Of a stretch of DNA of 46,980 nucleotides, positions 31,745-39,084 are shown piece by piece (within the stretch, counting starts at the first letter, position 1; every line of letters starts with the position of its first letter). Position numbers and translations under genes: made by a program. The stretch is from NCBI GenBank assembly GCA_026014485.1, contig JAOZIE010000002.1, positions 1-46,980 of the forward strand. The letters are read 5' to 3'. The notes under the pieces were generated by a model. It did no database searches. It had not been told where the DNA came from and was given only the letters and a program-made list of their open reading frames with translations. The DNA comes from Candidatus Bathyarchaeota archaeon (GTDB taxonomy: Archaea > Thermoproteota > Bathyarchaeia > Bathyarchaeales > Bathycorpusculaceae).

Positions 31745-33064
31745 ATGCGGACACGGGATGTTTTTTCTTACTCGTTTAGCGCAATTAAACTCCGCAAACT
31801 CCGCGCCGCCTTAACCACGTTGGGTGTCGTAATTGGTATAGCGGCGATTGTTGCGTTACTTGGCATAACGCAGGGCATGACCGACACCATTCAGACGCAG
31901 CTCAGCCAAGGGTTAGCTACAGACACGCTAATCGTAACTACCAGCACAGGCGGATTTGGTGGAGGCGGAGGCTTCGGCGGCGGTGACCAAGGAGACAGTG
32001 GCGGCGGATTAGGCGGCGGCGGGGTAACCAGCTCTAACTTTAAGCTGTTCCTAAACTACACGCAGGAAATTAACTCCGCGCTGGACCCTGGGATTGTTTC
32101 ATCCTTTGCGGTTATAACCCAGTCAGGCTACCTCCAGGTCGGCGACAACATCAAGCAAGTCAGCACCATCACGGGTGTGGACTTTGCAGCATATGACAAC
32201 GTTTACGGTAGCACGTTCAAAGCCGTCGCTGGGGAAATCTCGCTTACCCCCTCAGAGGACGATATAGTCATCGGCGCCCGCGTAAGTGACCCCCGCCTGA
32301 ACGGAACCATATTCGTGAATGCAGGAGACAACGTTGATGTCATCTGGACTAACGTGACGCAGTTGAACTTCCAGAATGAAACATACACTGGACACGTTTC
32401 TGCAGTGCTTGAGAAAATCGGAGGCTTCAGCTTTGTGGGTCCCTCTGACCAAGGCGTCTACATCCCGCTTTCCAAAGCAGAAAGCTTCTTTGGAACTGAC
32501 GAAGCAAGCATGATAATCGTGAAGTTGACGGACAGCAGCAACGATACTATCACTTCGGCAACCAAAGCGATAACTGACTACTTCAAGAACCAAGTCACCG
32601 TCATCTCGCCAAACGCCGTCGTGGACCTCCTAACTAACATCATTAACATCTTGGGGCTGTTTGTTGCGGGCATCGCTGCTATTTCGCTGCTGGTCGCAGG
32701 CATCGGCATCATGAACATCATGATTGTCTCGTTGATTGAACGTACCCGGGAAATTGGTATCCTCAAAGCGTTGGGTATGAAAAGCCGCACAGTGCTCTCC
32801 ATCTTCCTTGCGGAGTCCGCCATAATCGGCTTAATCGGCGGAGTATTCGGCATCATCGCAGGCTGGGGCTTAGCCCAAGTTGTCGCTGTCATCGTGGAAA
32901 ACATGTTTAGCGTCGGCAGCGGCTTAACTCTGACCCCCGTCTTCACGCCTGTAGTTATTGGGGGTGCGTTGCTGTTCGGCATAGGCGTCAGCGTAATCTT
33001 CGCCCTCTACCCCGCATGGCGCGCCTCAAAACTAAAGCCCGTAGACGCACTAAGATATGAGTAA
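31745..33064 (+). CDS. MacB/FtsX-type ABC permease
   Basis: 439 residues. First membrane helix near 23-44, a large extracytoplasmic domain (about 50-305), then three C-terminal helices with the FtsX/MacB pattern (ISLLVAGIGIMNIMIVSLIERTREIGILKALGMKSRTVL near 311-349). The domain begins with a very Gly-rich segment at about 70-95 (GGFGGGGGFGGG), an unusual flexible insert. It forms a macrolide/lipoprotein-exporter-like complex with the adjacent ATPase; the substrate is unknown. Confidence 0.92.
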   Translation: MRTRDVFSYSFSAIKLRKLRAALTTLGVVIGIAAIVALLGITQGMTDTIQTQLSQGLATDTLIVTTSTGGFGGGGGFGGGDQGDSGGGLGGGGVTSSNFKLFLNYTQEINSALDPGIVSSFAVITQSGYLQVGDNIKQVSTITGVDFAAYDNVYGSTFKAVAGEISLTPSEDDIVIGARVSDPRLNGTIFVNAGDNVDVIWTNVTQLNFQNETYTGHVSAVLEKIGGFSFVGPSDQGVYIPLSKAESFFGTDEASMIIVKLTDSSNDTITSATKAITDYFKNQVTVISPNAVVDLLTNIINILGLFVAGIAAISLLVAGIGIMNIMIVSLIERTREIGILKALGMKSRTVLSIFLAESAIIGLIGGVFGIIAGWGLAQVVAVIVENMFSVGSGLTLTPVFTPVVIGGALLFGIGVSVIFALYPAWRASKLKPVDALRYE

Positions 33065-33099
33065 GCCTGATGACGTGTCTCTGAAAAATCAGGGGCGTA

Positions 33100-33124
33100 A
33101 ACCCCCTTCTTTCTTTTTTAGTTT
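33100..33124 (+). terminator. T-rich terminator after the MacB-like permease
   Basis: After the stop at 33064, CCCCCTTCTTTCTTTTTTAGTTT forms a pyrimidine/T tract (T6 at 33114-33119). It is a likely archaeal transcription stop before the next gene. Confidence 0.45.
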
Positions 33125-33181
33125 ACCTTGTGCTCTTTTGAACCGTGACATTGATATTCATTAACAGTAAAGAAGTTAATA

Positions 33182-33796
33182 ATGAACTCTGATGTCATTA
33201 AGGTGCATGAAAAATCCGCTGCTCAGTATGACGAAATATGTTTGCAGGTAGAGTCGCATGCGCATGAAGTTCTGTTTGGGCTCATTTTTGAATATATACA
33301 GCCCCAAGAAGCATTGTTGGACATTGGAATAGGTACTGGTGTTTGTTCTGTGCTTTTTCATAAAGCGGGTTTAGATATTTATGGGGTAGACCACTCAGAA
33401 GGAATGCTTAATGTCTGCAGGGAAAAAGGCTTCGCAAAAGAATTAAAAACCTATGATTTGTGCCTTGGCGATTGGCCCTTTGAAGCACAGAAATTTCATC
33501 ACGCCATCTGCTGTGGGGTGTTTCATTTCGTCAGGGACCTAGACGTATTCTTCAAAGAAACCCGCCGCCTGCTAAAGGGCAACGGCACGTTTAGCTTCAC
33601 GTTGATGGATGGTCGGGGAAAACCCTCATACGTGGATTCGGGCATCCGCATATACTGCCATGATGAAACCAAGGTTCTTCAGCTTGCCGAAAAATCTGGT
33701 TTTGTTGTGTTGAAAAAACTGCCGTTTTCCGCTTTCAAAAGTCCCGCCAAGACAGAAGTAGTGCACTTCAAGGCGTACACGCTTCGGAAGATGTAG
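33182..33796 (+). CDS. Class I SAM-dependent methyltransferase
   Basis: 204 residues. Motif I is LLDIGIGTGVCSVLFH near 43-58, with DIYGVDHSEGMLNVCREKG next (acidic SAM-binding residue in GVD), and motif IV is FHHAICCGVFHFVRD near 103-117. It resembles the UbiE/Methyltransf_11 group. Substrate unknown. It lies just before the Nudix gene with a 66-nt gap between coding parts; the two could be cotranscribed. Confidence 0.85.
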   Translation: MNSDVIKVHEKSAAQYDEICLQVESHAHEVLFGLIFEYIQPQEALLDIGIGTGVCSVLFHKAGLDIYGVDHSEGMLNVCREKGFAKELKTYDLCLGDWPFEAQKFHHAICCGVFHFVRDLDVFFKETRRLLKGNGTFSFTLMDGRGKPSYVDSGIRIYCHDETKVLQLAEKSGFVVLKKLPFSAFKSPAKTEVVHFKAYTLRKM

Positions 33797-33862
33797 TTGC
33801 CTTTTGCGTTAAGACTTAAACCTGTTAGGGCATTACCGTTAGAAGTAGTAGAAGGCAAAACC

Positions 33863-34309
33863 ATGGTGAAAAGGCGTTACCCTAAACAACCTGTAGTTGG
33901 CGTCGGTGCAGTAATCCTGCAGGCAGGCAAGCTTTTGTTGGCTAAACGCGGCAATCACCCCGCAAAGGGCGAATGGACAATCCCCGGCGGCGGGGTTGAA
34001 GTGGGGGAAAGCCTTGAAGAGGCGGTTCTTAGAGAAACCTTTGAGGAAACAGGGTTAGCCGCCTCTGAGCCCCGCCTCGTGGATGTCGTTGACCAAGTTC
34101 ATCTAGACGACGAAGGCAAAATCGAATACCACTACGTCATAATTGACTACGCCGTCAAAGTCACAGGAGAACCCAAAGCCGACAGCGACGCCGATGAACT
34201 CCGATGGGTACCGCTAGAGGAAGTAGAGACCTACGAGTTGACGCCCAGTTCTCGCCGATTCTTCACAAAAAACAAGAAACAACTGCAACAAACCGCCACC
34301 CCAACGTGA
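33863..34309 (+). CDS. Nudix hydrolase
   Basis: 148 residues starting MVKRRYPKQP. Nudix box GGGVEVGESLEEAV and LRETFEETGL at about 43-66 (GX5EX7REUXEEXGU), the Mg-binding catalytic loop. Such enzymes hydrolyse nucleoside diphosphate derivatives such as ADP-ribose or oxidised nucleotides. The ATG is preceded by GAAGG; the longer frame back to 33797 begins with a TTG and adds 22 residues without similarity, so it is rejected. Confidence 0.9.
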   Translation: MVKRRYPKQPVVGVGAVILQAGKLLLAKRGNHPAKGEWTIPGGGVEVGESLEEAVLRETFEETGLAASEPRLVDVVDQVHLDDEGKIEYHYVIIDYAVKVTGEPKADSDADELRWVPLEEVETYELTPSSRRFFTKNKKQLQQTATPT

Positions 34310-34352
34310 GCGTCTGCCCGTGAAGGCGTAAAGAGTTGAGTTGCCGAGAGAG

Positions 34353-34574
34353 TCATTTTTGTTTTTGTTTGTTTTTCCAGTCCTCTTGAAGTTTAGTGGC
34401 GAGGTTGCCGTCTTCCAGAATGACTGGTCCGCGGTAGCCGCAGTTTCTGCATTCCCACAGCGACCAGAATTGAGGCATACCCTGAGCCCAATAGACGTCG
34501 GTGGAGCCGCATTTAGGGCAGAATTTAACCGAAAAACGCTTTTTCTTGTCTTTTTTGCCTGATGAATCCTTCAA
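34353..34574 (-). CDS. Small zinc-ribbon protein
   Basis: 73 residues with CPKCG (about 19-23) and CRNCGY (about 42-47), a four-cysteine zinc ribbon, between Lys-rich ends. Such proteins are common in archaea and may bind RNA, DNA or a protein partner. It converges with the Nudix gene, sharing the T-rich gap between them. The role is unknown. Confidence 0.75.
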   Translation of the reverse strand: MKDSSGKKDKKKRFSVKFCPKCGSTDVYWAQGMPQFWSLWECRNCGYRGPVILEDGNLATKLQEDWKNKQKQK

Positions 34575-34858
34575 CGTTCCAGAGTCCTGTTTGTTATTCG
34601 CTTTTTGGTTTAACCTATACGTCTAATAAGTTTTAGGTTTCTTCCCATAATTGGTTACCCAGCAAGAAGTATGGGGTTCCGTGGTGTTGTCGCTGAAAAC
34701 TGTTTTGGGCATTTGTTGAAGTCGCCATGATGAAAAATTGGGTAACCTGCACAATCACCTAGTTTTGGAGGCGGTATATTTGGCTGATAATAGTGATGTA
34801 TGCAGAAAACGAGGAGAGGGGGTCAGAGGACACCTGCAAGTGTGCAACGGTGTTTTTG

Positions 34859-36319
34859 TTATTTCTGGGCGGCAAAGAACAGTCTTGTTTCGCCCATGGT
34901 TTTCAGGTCCAGCGAACGCACCCGTGTGACCATCGGGAAATCCCTCACGACGCGCCCCAACGTGAGGCAGTGATGCGGCGGCAAATCCCGCGCTATGCTG
35001 CGGACGGTTTCGGCGTCTACCCGTGCGGCGCGGCTGACCACGTCGAGGTCGTGTTCGTTGGTGAAGTTGAAGAGGAAGATGTTGTCTGCCTGTCGGTAAA
35101 TTGTTTCCTGTACTGTGTCGGGTTGGTTTGTGATGAATGTGGTGAATATGCCAAAGTGCCGCATCCGCGTGACGATGTCGTCCCAGTAGGTTTCCCGCAG
35201 GTACAGGTGTGCTTCTTCGGCGAAGAGGAAAACCGCCTTCAACTTCCAAGCCTGCAGCGAATCCACCAGTTTGCCAAGCACGTATTCGACGATGATTTGG
35301 CGGTCGATGTTGCCCGTGTTTTTCAGGTTTACGATGATGGCGCCGCCTTGGGTTTTGGCTTTTAGCAGGCTGTCCTCCAGTAATGCGGCTTCGGCGAGGT
35401 TGTCAGTGAAGAAGCCCGAGTTCACCAGCGAAAAGTACCGTGAAGCTAAAGCGTCGCGGACGTGCTGGTTGCAGTTGCAGCTTCGGATGGCTTCATGCAG
35501 GTCTGCCAGCGTCAGTTTGCCTTGGTCTTTGAGTTGCTTCCAGATGCGTTTGAACTCCCGCGCCGACGTGCCCGGCAGATGCAGCGCGTTCACCAGAATT
35601 CCCAGCACGACGTTGAGGTGGAGTTGGTTTATGGCGACTTTGAAGTTTTGGCTGGGCGTCAACGCGTAAATCTTGTCGTAGTACATGTTGCGTCTGCCGT
35701 CGTTGGTCATGCCTATGCTGCCGTACTCGCCGTTCAAATCGAAGATTACGACGGTGGCTTTGTAGCCGACCAGACTAGCCATGAGGAGTTTGCTGAGGTG
35801 CGATTTGCCGCAGCCCTTCTTGCCTGTAATGATGTTTAATGTGCCGTCAAGGTCGGTGGCGTCCACCGTCAGCAACGAGGAATCCTTGGTTCCACCCAAA
35901 ATCACGGGGCGCTCCCCATCGACTTTTGCCAGCTTCATCAACGCAGGAACCGACAGCTTCCTGATGAGCGACTGCGAACGGCTAGGCAGCCAGCTGCTGC
36001 TGGGGCTAAGCACACCATTTTCGAGTGTGGCACGGATTTTGCAGACCAACAAACTCGCATCTTGAATGTAGGTTATGTGCGGAGCAATTTCCAGCGGGTC
36101 TATGTCTTCCCCCTGAATCGGCTCTCCCCCATCAGGCAACGTACGCAGCAGTTCTTCCAGCACGCCTGGAACCGCCGCAAACTGCACATCAATGACCTGC
36201 ACTATGAGAGCTTTGGCAGCGTCGGCGTCCTCCACCATCAGGTAGTCGCCTTTCTCTGCGTTCTCGGTGGGGAAGCTCAGCACTTGGATGATGTTGCCTT
36301 CTTTCTTGTAGAGTTTCAC
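34859..36319 (-). CDS. herA: HerA-like DNA-translocating ATPase
   Basis: 486 residues when started at GTG 36319, which overlaps the NurA stop (GTGA) and has GGGAGGG upstream. A further 43 residues of open frame to 36448 read as antisense-like sequence. N-terminal HAS-barrel-like domain (1-150); RecA-like motor with Walker A GKKGCGKSH near 166-174, FDLNGEYG near 193-200 and Walker B FLFAEEAHLYL near 364-374; and a C-terminal R-rich helix region (EAARVD). HerA forms hexamers that pump DNA for the NurA nuclease in double-strand break end resection. Translational overlap with nurA supports complex formation. Confidence 0.93.
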   Translation of the reverse strand: MKLYKKEGNIIQVLSFPTENAEKGDYLMVEDADAAKALIVQVIDVQFAAVPGVLEELLRTLPDGGEPIQGEDIDPLEIAPHITYIQDASLLVCKIRATLENGVLSPSSSWLPSRSQSLIRKLSVPALMKLAKVDGERPVILGGTKDSSLLTVDATDLDGTLNIITGKKGCGKSHLSKLLMASLVGYKATVVIFDLNGEYGSIGMTNDGRRNMYYDKIYALTPSQNFKVAINQLHLNVVLGILVNALHLPGTSAREFKRIWKQLKDQGKLTLADLHEAIRSCNCNQHVRDALASRYFSLVNSGFFTDNLAEAALLEDSLLKAKTQGGAIIVNLKNTGNIDRQIIVEYVLGKLVDSLQAWKLKAVFLFAEEAHLYLRETYWDDIVTRMRHFGIFTTFITNQPDTVQETIYRQADNIFLFNFTNEHDLDVVSRAARVDAETVRSIARDLPPHHCLTLGRVVRDFPMVTRVRSLDLKTMGETRLFFAAQK

Positions 36320-37395
36320 GCGTAGCCCTCCCTGCCAAACGGACCAAACAGTAGACGATGCATGTCTGGTCGGTTGACGATTTGGATGCCGTGTCTGCGG
36401 GTTATGAAGTGTTGCATCGCCAAAACCTCGTTTGCCGTAAACGTGCATAGGATATGCGCCAGCCGCAGCGTTTCGGGGTAGCTGTTCTGCAATGCATCGT
36501 TTCCCAGAAGCCTCTCAACGGCGTCCATTCTGCTTTGAGTGGGGATTTCACAGTCTATGTCTAGTCGGAAAGCCATGTTTGCCTTGTGCAGGCGCGCCAC
36601 GTAAACGTCGCCCAGCGGCACCGTCGGCGGCTTAAAACGCAACCCCAACGTCTCCAGCAGGTATGGCGCTTCGCCTTGGGGCAGCAGGTCGGTTATGAGG
36701 TATCCGTTGATGCGCATGCTGGTGGCTTTGCTGAATGCGAGGACGGTGTTGTGGTTTCTTCGGGCGGCAGATAGGATTTCGCGCATGCGGTACACGGGGG
36801 TGTCTATGGTTCCGCTTGTGAGGCTGCCGTCGAAAAGGATGACTGCGTTGTTGGCGGTTCGGGCGAGGCGGGTTTGCAGCCACCGCTCCAGAAGGCTGGC
36901 TAAACGGGTGGGCATCTGCATCAGCGGAGGCGTGAATCTGTAGCTGCCGCTGTGGGGGGAGTGGAAGCAGTCCCGTTCCAAGTTGTTGTAGACTGCGTTT
37001 TTGTTTTCTTCGGTTACGTGGAAAATGAAGGGGCCTAGTCGTGTGTAGTGGTAGTTTCGGTTTTGTCTTTGGACGGTTGCGCCGCGGATGGCGATGATTA
37101 TGCCTGTTTTTGTTTCTCCGATTTTGATGGTGGATGTGTCGACGGCGGCGATGGTGGTTTCTTGGTGGTTTGGGGTGAGGGTTAGGGGTTGGCGTTTGAG
37201 TTGGAGTTGGGTGGGGCAGTCGGTGGGGGCTGGGTGGAGGAGGGGTTGGGGGTTGATTTGGAGGGGGGTGTTGTGGACTTGGCGTAGGCTGTTGATGCTG
37301 AGTTCGAGGAAGCGTTGGGGTAGGGGGGTGTCGGGGGTGGGTTGTGGAAAGTTATATTTGGGAGTTGTTGTTATTGTGTATTGTTCAATCACCAA
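36316..37395 (-). CDS. nurA: NurA 5'-3' nuclease
   Basis: About 359 residues from TTG 37395 (a GTG at 37392 is equally possible). Catalytic-type Asp in AAVDTSTIKIG (D86), ILFDGSL (D189), and DVYVARLHKANMAFRLDIDC near 263-282, the NurA metal-binding pattern. The C terminus has LLFGPFGREGYA. NurA degrades 5' strands in partnership with HerA. The N-terminal 75 residues are Pro/Gln-rich and use an A/C-rich, G/T-poor codon set, unlike most genes here. The gene starts just 3 bp from a perfect inverted repeat (37398-37426). Confidence 0.9.
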   Translation of the reverse strand: MVIEQYTITTTPKYNFPQPTPDTPLPQRFLELSINSLRQVHNTPLQINPQPLLHPAPTDCPTQLQLKRQPLTLTPNHQETTIAAVDTSTIKIGETKTGIIIAIRGATVQRQNRNYHYTRLGPFIFHVTEENKNAVYNNLERDCFHSPHSGSYRFTPPLMQMPTRLASLLERWLQTRLARTANNAVILFDGSLTSGTIDTPVYRMREILSAARRNHNTVLAFSKATSMRINGYLITDLLPQGEAPYLLETLGLRFKPPTVPLGDVYVARLHKANMAFRLDIDCEIPTQSRMDAVERLLGNDALQNSYPETLRLAHILCTFTANEVLAMQHFITRRHGIQIVNRPDMHRLLFGPFGREGYA

Positions 37396-37397
37396 GA

Positions 37398-37426
37398 TTC
37401 ACCAATATGCAATATCTATTGGTGAA
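37398..37426. promoter_or_regulatory. Perfect 10-bp inverted repeat between nurA and a divergent gene
   Basis: TTCACCAATA (37398-37407) and TATTGGTGAA (37417-37426) form perfect arms with a 9-nt spacer. A third partial copy, CACCAA, is at 37390-37395 inside the nurA start. A TATA-like TATTTAAC (37428-37435) readable on both strands is adjacent; nurA transcription would begin inside the repeat, so a bound protein could repress it. The plus-strand gene at 37490 would start about 30 nt downstream of its promoter. A regulator-binding site is the natural reading. Confidence 0.6.
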
Positions 37427-37489
37427 GTATTTAACTGTTGCGCTTGCACATCTTGCGCAATACAATATACAACAACTGCGGGTCAGAGC

Positions 37490-37900
37490 TTGACAGAAAC
37501 ACCCCAAAAACCACCCATCAAAGTCAAAATGAAAATCGGCAACATCGAAATAGAAATCGAATCCCAAGAAGACCAACTCCAAACCGCCGTCGACCGCATC
37601 CTCACAACCGTCACCGCCCGCCTAAAAGACGTACAACAAGCCACCCCCACAACCGAACGCCCCGCCCCCCCACCACGCGCCGAAACCTGCAAAGGCATCA
37701 TCCAAAAACTCTGGGAAGAAAACTGGTTCGCCGAACCCAAAAGCCTCGACGACGTACACAGCGAACTCGCCCGCCGCGGATTCCACTACGACCGCACAGC
37801 AGTAGCCCACGCACTCGTCGACTTAGTCAAAGACAACATACTCACAAGACTAGGCAGACCCCGCAGATACCAATACGCACAAAAAAGACCCCCACCCTAA
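37490..37900 (+). CDS. Small protein divergent from nurA-herA, possible winged helix
   Basis: 136 residues from TTG 37490; ATG 37529 is an alternative start (123 residues). The N-terminal half has a short beta-strand region (KMKIGNIEIEIES) and a helix, a Pro/Thr linker (PTTERPAPPPRAE), then a C-terminal helical part (about 70-135) with GIIQKLWEENWFAEPKSLDDVHSELARRG and an Arg-rich end (LTRLGRPRRYQYAQ) that looks like a winged-helix fold. It has extreme A/C-rich codon use. It might bind the inverted repeat at 37398 and control nurA-herA, which is a guess from position. No family is recognised. Confidence 0.6.
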   Translation: MTETPQKPPIKVKMKIGNIEIEIESQEDQLQTAVDRILTTVTARLKDVQQATPTTERPAPPPRAETCKGIIQKLWEENWFAEPKSLDDVHSELARRGFHYDRTAVAHALVDLVKDNILTRLGRPRRYQYAQKRPPP

Positions 37901-38075
37901 AACAAAGCAGCGCTTTTGAAAAGAAACAACCTGCCGCACCACAATGGCTTGGTGCATAATGGTTTTCAGCTAACCTATTTAGAGGCTAATGCCCCTTTGC
38001 TGCAGAAACTGTAAAGCGGTCTATCCGCTGTTGTTTCAGGCGCCAGACAAACCAAAAAAGAAAAAGTGGGTGGGT

Positions 38076-38504
38076 TTAGCCGAATGAGATTTTTTGTTTG
38101 GGCGCTAAGTTCGTTTCCATGGTCCATGTGTAGGCTTTGCCTTTTGCGATGCGGAAAATGACCAGTTCTGGACTTGAAGCGGTTAGACCAAAGGCTTTTA
38201 GGAATGGTCTGTCCGATATCACTTTTTCTTGCAGTTTGAGGTCGTTGAGGAATTCGGCTTTGCCTGTAACCCGCAGCATTACGCCTCCTTCCCGTTTGTT
38301 GTTAAACCAGCAAACCTCCACCGTGGGATTCGCTTTCAGCTGCCCGTAGAATTCCTTCATTGTTCCCGTCTGGAAGTAGAAACCTGACTCGTCCGCATAC
38401 CACATGGCTAAGGCGCGCACCCTCGGCTGTCCGTTCTCGTCTACTGTTGCCACGTAGGCGGTGGGATTTTCGTTGGCAAATTTAACGCATTCTTCAAACT
38501 TCAT
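38076..38504 (-). CDS. Pyridoxamine 5'-phosphate oxidase-like flavin-binding protein
   Basis: 142 residues with the split-barrel pattern of the PNPOx-like family: FANENPTAYVATVDENGQPRVRALAMWYADESGFYFQTG at about 8-46, and VEVCWFNNKREGGVMLRVTGKAEFL in the second half. It probably binds FMN or a deazaflavin, F420-type, cofactor; the substrate is unknown. The family includes general stress and F420-dependent oxidoreductases in archaea. Stand-alone gene. Confidence 0.85.
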   Translation of the reverse strand: MKFEECVKFANENPTAYVATVDENGQPRVRALAMWYADESGFYFQTGTMKEFYGQLKANPTVEVCWFNNKREGGVMLRVTGKAEFLNDLKLQEKVISDRPFLKAFGLTASSPELVIFRIAKGKAYTWTMETNLAPKQKISFG

Positions 38505-38621
38505 TTTGGTTCCTCACAGGTTCCCTTTTGTCAACGCTGAAATAAGAGACTTTCGAGGCGAAACCGTGTCGTTGCCCAAGGCAAAATTCGAAAAGTTTAA
38601 AAGCATCTCTGGGCTTTACTA

Positions 38622-38700
38622 GCGGTTTCATCAGAAACGTAGGCACACATGTTCGGGCATGAGAACCTTGACCGAGCAGGACGCGCTCGAAATCTGAGAA
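38622..38700 (+). other. Potential structured leader RNA with a 19-codon upstream ORF
   Basis: A TATA-like GTTTAAAA (38595-38602) predicts transcription start near 38622, leaving an unusually long leader of about 110 nt before the GTG at 38735. It can form three hairpins: GTTTC-ATCA-GAAAC (625-638), CATG-TTCGGG-CATG (648-661), and CGAGC-AGGACGC-GCTCG (673-689). It also holds an ATG at 38649 opening a 19-residue frame (stop ends 38708), with basic residues at its end. The combination could be a leader-type control region; nothing identifies a ligand. Confidence 0.35.
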
Positions 38701-38734
38701 AAAAATAACCAGTTAATCAGGAGGAAAAAACAAA

Positions 38735-38860
38735 GTGCTATCAAGAGATTGTGACGGATGCAGCCAGATGAAACCCTGCAGCAGACGTTACTTCGTAGTG
38801 GAAAAGGGCGACAAAGTTTACTGCCCAGACGGAACCGCCCACTTAGTGGACGGCGCGTAA
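38735..38860 (+). CDS. 41-residue Cys-rich small protein
   Basis: A GTG at 38735 follows CAGGAGG 9-10 nt upstream, a strong ribosome binding site. The product has C6, C9, C15 and C30 (CDGC, PCS, YCPDGT), a four-cysteine pattern suited to zinc or Fe-S binding, with basic residues between. It lacks any family I know. It lies in the long gap between the PNPOx-like and ligase genes, behind the TATA-like box near 38597. The strong binding site and spaced cysteines argue that it is real. Confidence 0.6.
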   Translation: MLSRDCDGCSQMKPCSRRYFVVEKGDKVYCPDGTAHLVDGA

Positions 38861-39084
38861 AACAGCTTTCTTAAAAACAAGAAAACCGCGTTTGCTTCTA
38901 ATCGAACGTTTCCATTTCCCCAACTTTTCTTTTTTTAGCTTCTATTTTTCTTAAGCAGCCACGCCAAGGTATCCTCTTCCGCACATGAAGAGCCAGCAAG
39001 ATGCCAACTGCGGTGGGCTCATGCGTAGGCTGAGAAACGGTTTTAATAGCCAAGTTTAAACGTAATAGTCCTGAGGCTGAATGC

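Noticed and set aside
34793-35365. Open frame of 190 codons on the plus strand
   Set aside because: Antisense to herA, Val/Cys-rich, without motifs.
36320-36448. N-terminal extension of HerA by 43 residues
   Set aside because: Lies inside nurA and reads as out-of-frame sequence; the GTGA overlap with GGGAGGG gives a better start.
37088-37489. Upstream extension of the plus-strand frame at 37490
   Set aside because: Antisense to the nurA 5' end, Trp/Gly/Val-rich, and upstream of the likely promoter.
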